A stretch of DNA of 64,000 bases from JAOXRU01 sp965247735 (lineage in GTDB: Bacteria > Bacteroidota > Bacteroidia > Flavobacteriales > Flavobacteriaceae): positions 806,001 to 870,000 of the forward strand of contig CBDFHN010000001.1 of NCBI GenBank assembly GCA_965247735.1, given 5' to 3'. Numbering within the stretch: the first letter of the stretch is position 1; every line of letters begins with the position of its first letter. Below, piece by piece: positions 6,464-14,901 of this stretch. The notes beneath the pieces are model-generated. The model was not told where the DNA came from. It did not search any database and saw only the letters and a program-made list of their open reading frames with translations. The translations under genes were made by a program, and so were the position numbers.

Positions 6464-9334
6464 TTGAATCATTTAAAAGAACTAAATACTGTATCTGGAG
6501 AAACAGATATTTTAAAAGTAAAGCTTACTGGTAGGTATTATACACCTTCTGAGTTAGCTCAGATTGGTATTGAAAATTTATTAAATGAAATTAAACAAAG
6601 AGGTGATTTTACAGAACCTTTAAGAATTATAGACCCTTTTGGGGGAGATGGAAGATTGATTTATTGGTTTTTGAAGGCTTGGAAGAAAAATGAATTGCCT
6701 AATGTTACTTTCGATATTTTTATATGGGATTTACAAGATTTTGGTTTTTCTGAAGCAAAAACACATTTTAAAGAGTTAGAAAATCTCGGCTTAAATTTTA
6801 CATTGAGTTTTCGACAAGTAGATTCATTTAAACTTGGGTTAGATTTTTTTAATTCATTTGATGTTATCCTAACAAACCCTCCGTGGGAATTACTCAAACC
6901 AGACAGAAGAGAGTTAAAAGTCTTAAACGAAGATAGACAGTCAGCGTATATAGAATCTTTGCGTGAATTTGATACTTTCATTACAGAGAATTACCCCATT
7001 TCTCAACCAAATAAAAAATTCGCAGGTTGGGGAACAAACTTATCAAGGGTAGGATTAGAATTGTCTTTTAATCTATTAAGGAAGAAATCATTTTGCTTAA
7101 TCGTTTTACCAGCAACTTTTTTTGCAGACCAACAATCAACCAGACTAAGGGAATTAATTTATAAAAAGTCAAATATTAGGCACATAAGTTATTTTCCACC
7201 TGAAGCAAGACTATTTGGTTCGGCAGATACAAGCTCGTCAATTTTAATTTTTGATAAGTCAGAAAGTATAACTTACGAAAATCAAAATATTGAGCTAAAA
7301 GTTTATAATAAAGATTTAGAAATAGAAAATAAAGGAGTTCTAAATTTAGATTTTAAGAGTTTAAAAGAAAATGATTTTTTAATACCTATTGGATTGGGGT
7401 TAAAGGGAATGTCTCTTTTTGAAAAATTAAAAAATTCATTTTCATCTTGGAGTGAAATCGAAACAAATGAAGTGAATTGTTTTTGGGCAGGAAGGGAATT
7501 AGATGAAACGAGAAGTCAGGAATGGCTGAGTGATACAAAAGGAACTATCAAGTTTATTAAAGGACGTATGATTCAAAGATATACGATAGTTGATGAGCCT
7601 AGATTATTTGTAAATAAAGAGAATTGGACACCACCAAAATCTGTTAATTATGAAAGGATAGTTTGGAGAGATGTATCAAGAACAAATCAAAAAAGAAGAA
7701 TAGTTGCGACAATAATTCCTAAAAATGTTGTGGCGGGTAACTCGTTAGGAGTTTGTTATTTTAACGATTCAAACACTAAATCATTATACTTCCTCCTAGG
7801 TGTTTTTAATTCATATTGTTTTGAATTTCAATTAAGGTCTTATTTGGCTACAGGACACGTTTCACTTTCGTCTTTGAGAAAGGTAAGTATGCCAAATAGA
7901 GCAGAGTATAATAAACATCAATTACTTTCTCAATTAGTGGAAACAGTATTAGATGGTAATATTGAAAATGAAAATAAAATTGAGGCTTATGTTGCTAGAT
8001 ATATTTATAGACTATCAAAGCCTGAATTTAAAAATTTGTTAAGCTATTTTAAAAAGCATAATAAAGAAGAAAAAAATAATATTCTAGAGGAATATGATAA
8101 TATAAGTATAGAAAAAAATAATTTGAAAGACACAATTAATGTTTTAGGCACAATTATTCCAAATCATTTATCAGGTAGTTTAAGTGCTCTTGATATGAGA
8201 ATTGTAAATTCCGTTCCTCCTGGTGGTAATTGGAAGAATATTCCTGATGATGTACCCTCAAAACGAGTGCAAACAATAAGAGAAAGTTATGCAAGAGGAG
8301 AAGGTAGTCGTTCGACTTATTATGGAAGACTTTTACCTGAAATGCCAAGTTATACTATAAATACATATTTTAGTAGACCTGGTAATGGATGTCATATTCA
8401 TTATTCTCAGAATAGAGTGATTTCTCAACGAGAAGCTGCAAGACTTCAGTCATTTCCAGATAATTTTATTTTTCACGGTTCTCAGACTTCTGTAAATACT
8501 CAAATTGGAAACGCTGTACCTCCATTATTAGCATATCAATTAGCTAAAAGAATAGAAGAATCAATAGGTCAAAAAGGTGTTTATATTGATTTGTTTTCTG
8601 GCGCTGGAGGTATGGGACTAGGCTTTAAGTTGGCAGGGTGGACTCCTATACTTGCAAATGATATTGATAAGAATTTTCTAAAGACTTATGCTAATAATAT
8701 TCATTCTGAGACAATTTGTGGGAGTATTTCTGACCCAACAATTTTTAAGGAAATAGTAAAAAGAGCTAAAGAACTAAAAAAAGAATTTAAAGGAAAACCT
8801 TTCTGGGTTCTTGGAGGACCTCCTTGTCAAGGATTTTCTACTGCTGGCAAGAAAAGGACAATGGAAGATGAAAGAAATCATTTGTTTTATAACTATGTTG
8901 AGTTTTTAGACAAAGTTAAGCCAGATGGATTTGTTTTTGAAAATGTTTCTGGACTATTGAATATGAAAAAAGGCGAGGTTTTTGAGATGGTGAAGAATGA
9001 ATTTTCTAAGAAAATGAAGAATATAGAAGGTTTTGTATTAAGTACAGAAAATTACGCTATTCCACAGAGAAGAAAAAGAGTGATTTTAATTGGTTCAAAA
9101 AGTCTAAAAACTAAAATTGAACCTCCGAAGATACTAACTTCTCTAAATAAAAAAAAGGACTTATTTACTACATATGCGAAAAGTATTGGAGTAGAAGAAG
9201 CGTTGAGTGATTTGCCTGAATTAAGTCCATCTCAAAACGGTAGCTCTTTAAATTATTTAGATATTGAATTGTCCAATTATCAAAAGTTAATGAGAGGAAT
9301 CATAGACGTTAAAGAATACTTAGATAATTATTAA
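6464..9334 (+). CDS. Fused N6-adenine / circularly permuted C5-cytosine DNA methyltransferase
   Basis: 956 aa starting at TTG 6464, just downstream of its promoter. Residues 1-500 are a gamma-type N6-adenine methyltransferase: SAM motif DPFGGDGRL near residue 50 and catalytic NPPWELL near 140. From about residue 560 comes a C5-cytosine methyltransferase in permuted order: first motifs IX-X (NRVISQREAARLQSF and IGNAVPPLLAYQLAKR), then motif I (DLFSGAGGMGLGF), motif IV with the catalytic Cys (GGPPCQGFSTAG), motif VI (FENVSG) and motif VIII (QRRKR). Dual A and C methylation of an asymmetric site is known for the partners of Alw26I/Eco31I/Esp3I enzymes, matching the endonuclease next door, whose gene converges on this one with a 4-bp overlap. 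Confidence 0.92.
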   Translation: MNHLKELNTVSGETDILKVKLTGRYYTPSELAQIGIENLLNEIKQRGDFTEPLRIIDPFGGDGRLIYWFLKAWKKNELPNVTFDIFIWDLQDFGFSEAKTHFKELENLGLNFTLSFRQVDSFKLGLDFFNSFDVILTNPPWELLKPDRRELKVLNEDRQSAYIESLREFDTFITENYPISQPNKKFAGWGTNLSRVGLELSFNLLRKKSFCLIVLPATFFADQQSTRLRELIYKKSNIRHISYFPPEARLFGSADTSSSILIFDKSESITYENQNIELKVYNKDLEIENKGVLNLDFKSLKENDFLIPIGLGLKGMSLFEKLKNSFSSWSEIETNEVNCFWAGRELDETRSQEWLSDTKGTIKFIKGRMIQRYTIVDEPRLFVNKENWTPPKSVNYERIVWRDVSRTNQKRRIVATIIPKNVVAGNSLGVCYFNDSNTKSLYFLLGVFNSYCFEFQLRSYLATGHVSLSSLRKVSMPNRAEYNKHQLLSQLVETVLDGNIENENKIEAYVARYIYRLSKPEFKNLLSYFKKHNKEEKNNILEEYDNISIEKNNLKDTINVLGTIIPNHLSGSLSALDMRIVNSVPPGGNWKNIPDDVPSKRVQTIRESYARGEGSRSTYYGRLLPEMPSYTINTYFSRPGNGCHIHYSQNRVISQREAARLQSFPDNFIFHGSQTSVNTQIGNAVPPLLAYQLAKRIEESIGQKGVYIDLFSGAGGMGLGFKLAGWTPILANDIDKNFLKTYANNIHSETICGSISDPTIFKEIVKRAKELKKEFKGKPFWVLGGPPCQGFSTAGKKRTMEDERNHLFYNYVEFLDKVKPDGFVFENVSGLLNMKKGEVFEMVKNEFSKKMKNIEGFVLSTENYAIPQRRKRVILIGSKSLKTKIEPPKILTSLNKKKDLFTTYAKSIGVEEALSDLPELSPSQNGSSLNYLDIELSNYQKLMRGIIDVKEYLDNY

Positions 9335-10986
9335 GAATTTTCAGTCTCTCTAACATATCTGTCGTCATTCCATAGTTTTGCAATTAGTAATGAAATTTCA
9401 TTCATATTCTCGTTAAGAATTTTTTTAGCTTTTTCGAGAATAGCTATATCTAAACTATTGTAAATTTGGATTATTTGTTTAGCCGTTGAAGTATTTAATT
9501 TTCCTGAAAATTCATTTAAATGCTTCCCTATTATTAAATCCAAAGCCTTAATATCACTTTTTTCATAATCAAATAACTTAATTATTTTTTTCACGGAGGT
9601 TTCCATATTTTCTTCTTTAATTACAAATAAATGTCTGTTTTCTTTTTCTAAAAACAATCTTAAAGAATCAAATCCTATTCTTAGTCTACGACTTTTCTGC
9701 TCTAGAGTGTACTTATTTTCGCGAGGTGTTTTTATGATAGAATCATAGTTGGTTAAAAAATTGTCAACTTTTAAATTTTTGAATTTACATTGATTATCTG
9801 CATAATCTAATTCTAATAAGTAAATTAATAAAACATAGGCTCCAGAATTATACAATTTAGAAAGTAGCACCATCGCATTTCTTTGATTGTCTCTTAGCAT
9901 TTTAGAAAGTCTCAACGCATTTTCCTCTGTATTTACTTTTAATTTTAAAATGTTCCAGAGAGATTCTCCATACCACGATATAACCTTATACCCCTGCGCT
10001 TCATCTTTGATTAAATCGCTGACATCTCCAAAACTCATTCTATTGTTTTTTGCTGAGTTTGCGGATTTACTTAAAAGCCTAAACCTTGGTCTGTGGCAAA
10101 AGCCTAAAGATAAAGGTCCTATATGGTCAGCAGAAGGTGGACCTTCTCCACCATCGGCATTTTTTTCTGAAGATAAATTGGTTCTAACTAAGCCCATCAG
10201 TCTGTCCGCAGCTATCCAATCGCCTTCAGACCAATATTCAAAAACTCTTCTGTCAGTAACATAAGACATTAAATTTTCTTTACTTCTCCCTTTATCTGCA
10301 GTTCCTCTGCAACATCTATTGAAAGAATGAAAACCATCAAATCTATCAGGAGCGTTTGACATAGCTCCTGGACTTAATAAGCTTGGTTCGGAAGGAATGT
10401 AAACATCTTTAACCCAGTTTAGTAAGTTGTCCAACTTTGAATTGAAGGATGGAACAGATATTTTGTTTGTAGATAATATTTTCTCTATGTCTTTAATAGA
10501 TTCATTTCCATAAACTTCGATTAAGTTTAGGATTACATCATTTATATGGTCTATAGAAGAGATTTCAATGTCATCTCCAAACTTTTTTTGGATTCTCTTT
10601 ATTAAGTTCTTTTGAGGATATACGTATGCAATATCTAAAATAGTACCACATCTTTTACAAGACTTTTTGCCAGTTGGGTGAATTAATTTTGCAGTTCTAC
10701 TAATCCATTTGTCAGAATTGATATCAATACCAATACTTTTGGCTTTTGATTGCCACCAATTTCTTCTTTTTTGATGAGTATGTTGATACAATCCTCCAGA
10801 CCTATTTGATGGAGCTTCCCATTGAACTTTTCCGTCTGCTTTTATAGCATCTGGCATATTTTCATAAACAGAATGAGAAACAATAAATTTCATATAATGT
10901 ACAAAAGAACCAGCCCAGTTTTCTCCTTTATTTCCATAGTCGGCAGGGTCTTCACTTACGTGAGAAAAATCATTATTTTCTTCCAT
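9331..10986 (-). CDS. Alw26I/Eco31I/Esp3I family type IIS restriction endonuclease
   Basis: 551 aa. The N-terminal half carries the family's hallmarks: GENWAGSFVHYMKFIV, IQ/VQWEAPSNRSGG, KRRNWWQSKAKSIGI, DKWISRTAKLIHPTG and a zinc-like CKRCG pair. Known members recognise GTCTC, GGTCTC or CGTCTC and cut outside the site; which of these applies cannot be read from the sequence. The gene follows the controller gene by 6 bp and is transcribed with it, opposite to the methyltransferase. The whole system sits in one integron-like cassette of 5275 bp, unusually large. Confidence 0.9.
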   Translation of the reverse strand: MEENNDFSHVSEDPADYGNKGENWAGSFVHYMKFIVSHSVYENMPDAIKADGKVQWEAPSNRSGGLYQHTHQKRRNWWQSKAKSIGIDINSDKWISRTAKLIHPTGKKSCKRCGTILDIAYVYPQKNLIKRIQKKFGDDIEISSIDHINDVILNLIEVYGNESIKDIEKILSTNKISVPSFNSKLDNLLNWVKDVYIPSEPSLLSPGAMSNAPDRFDGFHSFNRCCRGTADKGRSKENLMSYVTDRRVFEYWSEGDWIAADRLMGLVRTNLSSEKNADGGEGPPSADHIGPLSLGFCHRPRFRLLSKSANSAKNNRMSFGDVSDLIKDEAQGYKVISWYGESLWNILKLKVNTEENALRLSKMLRDNQRNAMVLLSKLYNSGAYVLLIYLLELDYADNQCKFKNLKVDNFLTNYDSIIKTPRENKYTLEQKSRRLRIGFDSLRLFLEKENRHLFVIKEENMETSVKKIIKLFDYEKSDIKALDLIIGKHLNEFSGKLNTSTAKQIIQIYNSLDIAILEKAKKILNENMNEISLLIAKLWNDDRYVRETENS

Positions 10987-10992
10987 ATAGAA

Positions 10993-11208
10993 TTATTTAA
11001 ATAAATCTGCAATGGAAGTATCTAATGCATTTGCAATTTTTTGTATGTTGAGAAGTGTTATATTCTTTTCCGCTCTTTCAATCATACCAATATAAGTACG
11101 ATGTAATTCAGCTCTAAATGCTAGTTCTTCCTGAGAAAGCCCTTTAGCTTTTCTTAGTTCACGAACATTTTCACCAAACTCTACTAATATATTCTGATTT
11201 ATTTCCAT
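10993..11208 (-). CDS. XRE-family controller (C) protein of the restriction-modification system
   Basis: 71 aa, almost only a helix-turn-helix: LRKAKGLSQEELAFRAELH with the recognition region RTYIGMIERAEKN, and the ending ALDTSIADLFK, as in C proteins of type II systems. These bind boxes in front of their own operon to delay the endonuclease until DNA is methylated. Start is ATG at 11208, about ten bases after the predicted transcription start. Two inverted boxes lie just upstream and a third lies at the methyltransferase promoter. Confidence 0.88.
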   Translation of the reverse strand: MEINQNILVEFGENVRELRKAKGLSQEELAFRAELHRTYIGMIERAEKNITLLNIQKIANALDTSIADLFK

Positions 11209-11224
11209 TGCTAATCAAAGTATG

Positions 11225-11270
11225 CAAAGCTAACTTTAGTATACAATTTCAGCAACAGACTATAGTTAGC
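11225..11270 (-). promoter_or_regulatory. Controller-operon promoter with inverted C-protein boxes
   Basis: On the - strand TAGCTTTG (11225-11232) fits TAnnTTTG, with TTG 20 bp upstream (11253-11255). GCTAACTTTAG (11229-11239) and its near inverse CTATAGTTAGC (11260-11270) flank the spacer, so a bound controller would touch both promoter elements. Bases 11271-11390 upstream show no gene. Confidence 0.6.
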
Positions 11271-11390
11271 ATTATTTATTAACGTAAGGAGTGGGAAGAA
11301 ACAGCTCTTTTATTTTTTTAAGCGTTGGAAGAAGCGTTTGGCAAAAAATAAATGTGCTGTTTGAGCGTTGGCTTTTCAGCTTGCAGGTAA

Positions 11391-11575
11391 CGTTTGGCTA
11401 AGCGCAGTGCGGATTAGAAAGTACGGATTTCCAAACTTGCAATTAGCCAAAGCTTTTTATTTTGTTTTATCTTTTTTTTCTAAAACCAAATCAAAAGATT
11501 TGGCGGTCTTCGTTAAATGTAATAAACTTTTGAGTAAGTACCTAACCCGCATTGCGTTTAGGTTTTGTTGTAAAA
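11391..11575 (-). repeat. attC-like site (long class) of the metallopeptidase cassette
   Basis: 185 bp. Arms GGCTAAGCGCAGTGCGG (11396-11412) and CCGCATTGCGTTTAGG (11547-11562) are nearly complementary; inner arms CCAAATC / GATTTGG are shared with the other long sites. The end GTTGTAAAA repeats the first bases of its cassette (TTGTAAAAC on the - strand from 12267). Confidence 0.72.
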
Positions 11576-11584
11576 TCGTTTTTA

Positions 11585-12244
11585 TTATTCAATTTCGTTT
11601 CTAACTTCATTACCCCAATAATATGCGAAATTATCAGCGTAATTTTCCGCTCGTTGTTTTTTGTAATTCGGACTCCAATATCTTTGATAAACACTATCCA
11701 TTTGATGCCCAATTTCGTGAAAAAGCAAACCTTCTAAATAATATCTCTTAATTTTTTCTTCTGTCCAATTTAAAATCCAATTTCCATTCGAGTGGATTAA
11801 TTCAGGCTCGTATGCCGAATACCATTTTAATGTTTTATTAGATGGCTTTTTATTTCCAAATTCCATTTTTAAATCAGTCGAAAATGGGTATAACACAATT
11901 AAATTCACTCCGCTACCACAAATGAAATATCCTTGAAAACTTCCTTCTTTTTCATACTCTTTATTGGTCATTTTTCTTAACCATATATGAGTAAGGTTTT
12001 CTGTATGTTCAGAAGGTAGTTTATCTAGAAATTCTTTTATTTCACCAACTGTTACAGGGAAATATAAATCCCGTGAGGAATTATCTACTATAAAAATTGG
12101 TGTTTCTTCGTTTTCACTTGGTGTCGAAAAGTTGTGTTGTCGGTTGAAAATGTTATCAGCAAGTTTTGGTCTTTTTCGTCCACCTTTAATATCTCCGAAT
12201 TTTCGACTTTTTTTCCAAGCGGTTTCTTTTCGGGTCTGTCTCAT
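11585..12244 (-). CDS. Putative HEXXH zinc metallopeptidase
   Basis: 219 aa. The only clear motif is LLFHEIGHQMDSV near residue 178, an HExxH zinc site, followed about 20 residues later by RAENYADNFAYYW, whose Glu could be the third ligand. The first 40 residues are basic and low in structure (KKSRKFGDIKGGRKRPK). No signal peptide. It is not assigned to a named family. It is alone in its cassette, start 24 bp from the 5' end, stop 10 bp before the attC-like site. Confidence 0.65.
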   Translation of the reverse strand: MRQTRKETAWKKSRKFGDIKGGRKRPKLADNIFNRQHNFSTPSENEETPIFIVDNSSRDLYFPVTVGEIKEFLDKLPSEHTENLTHIWLRKMTNKEYEKEGSFQGYFICGSGVNLIVLYPFSTDLKMEFGNKKPSNKTLKWYSAYEPELIHSNGNWILNWTEEKIKRYYLEGLLFHEIGHQMDSVYQRYWSPNYKKQRAENYADNFAYYWGNEVRNEIE

Positions 12245-12267
12245 TTATTTTCTTTAATGTTTTACAA

Positions 12268-12292
12268 CAAAATGCTATAAAACGTTTTATAG
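12268..12292 (-). repeat. Minimal palindromic recombination site of the small membrane-protein cassette
   Basis: Between the AA^C junction (12267/12268) and the next gene lies a perfect 18-bp palindrome, CTATAAAACGTTTTATAG (12275-12292), which overlaps the gene's stop codon. Unlike the other sites it does not clearly repeat the cassette's first bases, so it may be a decayed or truncated attC. Confidence 0.5.
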
Positions 12293-12508
12293 TATAAAGT
12301 GTCTAATCAAATTAAAAGCTCCTAATAGTATTAAAATGTAGCCTAATATTTTAATTTTCCCACCGTGTTTTTCCTTGATTTCATTAAATCTTTCAAGTTT
12401 TTCTGTATCATTGGTTTTAGGTTGTTTATACCCTCCGAAATACAATACACAATATACCCCTAAAATGATTGGTATAAGTTCCCCAATAATTCCAAATATA
12501 TTTCCCAT
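12287..12508 (-). CDS. Small two-helix membrane protein
   Basis: 73 aa with two hydrophobic helices, residues about 5-24 (IIGELIPIILGVYCVLYF) and 53-71 (ILGYILILLGAFNLIRHF), joined by a charged loop. Function unknown. It is the sole gene of a 268-bp cassette and its last codons run into the palindromic site. The cassette shares its first 15 bases (TTGTAAAACATTAAA) with the metallopeptidase cassette. Confidence 0.6.
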   Translation of the reverse strand: MGNIFGIIGELIPIILGVYCVLYFGGYKQPKTNDTEKLERFNEIKEKHGGKIKILGYILILLGAFNLIRHFIL

Positions 12509-12535
12509 CTTTTTATTTCATTTAATGTTTTACAA

Positions 12536-12582
12536 CGTTTTGGCTAAACTGCGTTTTAATGCAGTTTAGGTGCTGTTGGTGG
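12536..12582 (-). repeat. attC-like site (short class) of the hydrolase cassette
   Basis: 47 bp with the hairpin CTAAACTGC / GCAGTTTAG around GTTTTAAT. The same core, CTGCGTTTTAATGCAG, forms the sites of the 320-bp cassettes. The end GTTGGTGG differs by one base from the cassette start TTGGTAG at 13444. Confidence 0.65.
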
Positions 12583-12586
12583 TTCG

Positions 12587-13421
12587 TTACTTTATTTCGT
12601 TCAGTAACATTCTCCATATGTTAGTTTTAAAAGTTTCTTTAAAAACTCCAAAATGTCCAATTCTCTTAACTCCAAAATCAGTAGGTTTTAAATTGTTAAA
12701 CTTGATTTTTGAATTCCGATACTGACTAGTCATCCATTCTACCGCTTTTTTGGGTGCAAAATCATCATCTTCAATACTAAATGCGCTAATGTCAAGTTCA
12801 ATATTATCGTAATATTTAAAGTCTATTGATTTATCGCTTTGTATATAGTCTGGATTTTTGCCCCAATTTCGCCATTGATTAGCTACATTTTTTTGGCAGA
12901 TTTTCCATTCCACTCAGTTTTTTTGAGTTGAGATACCCAAATAAATTTAAAAGAACAGGAAATAGAATATACCAATTAAACCACATTTTTATCCTATCAA
13001 TTCCTTTCCAAAATTTCCAATAACCAGACTGAGCGGCAACAAGTATTATTTTATCAAATTTGGTTGAGGATTTGGCTAACCCAATAAGTTGACCGCCTAT
13101 ACTATGTCCAAGAATTACTTTTTTAGAGTTGGGATATTTTCTTATAGCATATTGTATGACATATTCTAAATCATTTTTTCCCCAATCAGCAGCATTGCTA
13201 TTAAGTTCTTTAATAGGTTTAGTCAATGAACGACCAATACCACTATAATCAAAAGTTAGAACCGAAACTCCATTGTCAGACAGATACTCGGAAAATTTTT
13301 GATAATACTCCTGTTTTACACCTGTTGCTGAGGCAATAATAAGCACAGTTTGGTCTTTATCGGATTTAAAAATAGTAGCGGATAATGTTTCGGAATGTGA
13401 TGTTATTTCTATTTGTTCCAT
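12587..13421 (-). pseudogene. Alpha/beta-hydrolase gene with a frameshift in an A7 run
   Basis: The first part (13421 down to about 12890) has a strand-rich N-terminus, FDYSGIGRS near residue 60 and the nucleophile elbow GHSIGG near residue 107. The frame then ends at PKKCS-stop. Reading six instead of seven A on the coding strand (about 12885-12895) gives PKNVANQWRNWGKNPDY and leads into the second open frame (12587-12913), which carries the candidate acid in SAFSIEDDDFAP and the late His in RIGHFGVF. Together they make one normal hydrolase of about 278 aa. Either a recent mutation or a homopolymer sequencing error. Single gene of a 909-bp cassette. Confidence 0.8.
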
Positions 13422-13444
13422 TCTTTTGCTATAATGACTACCAA

Positions 13445-13505
13445 CATTATAGGATTAAATCAAGTAAGCCAAGGGCGCAATTTGATTTAATCCGCCGTTG
13501 AACTA
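13445..13505 (-). repeat. attC-like site of transposase cassette A
   Basis: 61 bp. GGATTAAATCAA (13452-13463) and TTGATTTAATCC (13481-13492) pair perfectly around an 17-base loop; the end GTTGAACTA (13497-13505) repeats the first bases of the cassette at 15872. It may equally serve as the palindromic terminus of the IS91-type element. Confidence 0.65.
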
Positions 13506-13555
13506 TGGCGTGTCAATTTTACCTTTAAAAGCTATGGAGATTGAATCCTTTTTCT

Positions 13556-13768
13556 TTATCCAAAGTTAGGATTTTTGAAAGAAATAGAGATATATTTCGT
13601 GTTTTTATTCTGTTTTTGATATGCTATGGAGCAGACTTGGTATAATTTACAATGTTGATGTCCTAGTTTTACTATTTTCTTCCATTTTGGCATATAATTC
13701 TCTATACCCGAAAAAGGAATGTTTCGCGATAGTCTTATTAAATGCTTATATGTGCCTGTTATTTTCAT
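13556..13768 (-). CDS. Small basic accessory protein of the transposase cassette
   Basis: 70 aa, basic, with HCKLYQVCSIAYQKQ. No known family. Its ATG overlaps the transposase stop as ATGA, which points to coupled translation, and it is present with only two substitutions in copy B. It could be an accessory factor of transposition or a chance frame kept with the element. Confidence 0.5.
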   Translation of the reverse strand: MKITGTYKHLIRLSRNIPFSGIENYMPKWKKIVKLGHQHCKLYQVCSIAYQKQNKNTKYISISFKNPNFG

Positions 13769-14901
13769 TGAATTTCAAAGTCTAAATAGGGACCAGCTCT
13801 AATAGAAAGTATAATTTTAATATTTTTAATAAGTCCTTTTTTACATTTACAGCATGTAATAGGCTTTGGATTCCACTCTGGATATTGAATAGGTTTAACT
13901 ACTATTGGGTGTGTTTTTAATAGTTGCTTTTTAATATCGAGCAACATGGCTTTATTTCTGGAGGCGCATATTCCAAAATGTCGTATTCGGACAAATCCTT
14001 TTGGTAAAATGTGTTGTGTAAATCTTCGGATAAACTCTTGTGCACTCAGTTGTATTCTAGAACATTGATTGGTTCTATAATTTTTATAGGAAAAATGCAC
14101 TTCGTTATCTTGGATAGCCTTAATTCTATGATTGCTAATTGCAATCTTATGGGAATATCTCCCCAAATATTCTATGATGCTTTTTACTCCTGAAAAAGGT
14201 TTCTTAGCATAGACCACCCATGGTTTATTAAATAAAAGATCCACCAACCCCTGTAGGTTACTATTATCAATTTCTTCTTTGTTTTTCAATTGTTTTAACT
14301 GCTTCAAAAATATAGCTCTAAATACTTTACTCATTGCTTTTACAGGAAAAAGATACTTTCCTTTCCCCCGAGTTTCTTTCCACTTTTTTTGTTTATTTAT
14401 ACCTCCAGATGGTACTATACAATGGATATGTGGATGTAGGCTTAAATTTTGCCCCCAAGTATGTAAAATACTGATCATACCACTCTTTGCTCCAAGGTGT
14501 TTGGTGTCTCTAGAGAAGAGTTCAATAGTCTTCCAAGAGGAGCTAAACAGAGTATTATAGAGTTGTTTTGGGTAAGCTAAACACAACTGGTTTAACTCAC
14601 TTGGTAAGGTGAACACCACATGAAAATAAGTTACTGGCAAGACCTGCGTTATACGTGCCTGAATCCATTTTTCCCGCTGTTGGATCTGACACTTAGGGCA
14701 ATGCCTGTTTCGACAACTGTTGTACGCAATTTGTTGATAATCACAATTGGAACAACTCTGGAGATGTCCTCCCAACACAGCTGTTCTGCAATTGACAATG
14801 GCTCTAAGTACTTTTATTTTCTGATAAGATATTTTATGTTTTTCTAAAAATTCCTTTCCATATTCTCTTAATACATCAGCCAGTTCATGTTTAGGTTTCA
14901 A
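13765..14901 (-). CDS. IS91-family HUH (Y2) transposase
   Basis: 378 aa. The N-terminal zinc-binding domain has CSNCDYQQ ... CRNRHCPKCQ; the catalytic domain has the HUH motif HPHIHCIV near residue 157 and the two-tyrosine segment EYLGRYSHKIAISN near residue 245. A further CCKCKKG pair lies near the C-terminus. Family members nick single DNA strands and move by rolling-circle replication. Its start overlaps the stop of the tyrosine recombinase by 4 bp, so the two are translationally coupled. Confidence 0.9.
   Translation of the reverse strand: MKPKHELADVLREYGKEFLEKHKISYQKIKVLRAIVNCRTAVLGGHLQSCSNCDYQQIAYNSCRNRHCPKCQIQQREKWIQARITQVLPVTYFHVVFTLPSELNQLCLAYPKQLYNTLFSSSWKTIELFSRDTKHLGAKSGMISILHTWGQNLSLHPHIHCIVPSGGINKQKKWKETRGKGKYLFPVKAMSKVFRAIFLKQLKQLKNKEEIDNSNLQGLVDLLFNKPWVVYAKKPFSGVKSIIEYLGRYSHKIAISNHRIKAIQDNEVHFSYKNYRTNQCSRIQLSAQEFIRRFTQHILPKGFVRIRHFGICASRNKAMLLDIKKQLLKTHPIVVKPIQYPEWNPKPITCCKCKKGLIKNIKIILSIRAGPYLDFEIQ

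Noticed and set aside
14011..14847. + strand frames opposite the IS91-type transposase (also at 17079-17915)
   Set aside because: Exact shadows repeated in both copies; no coding features.
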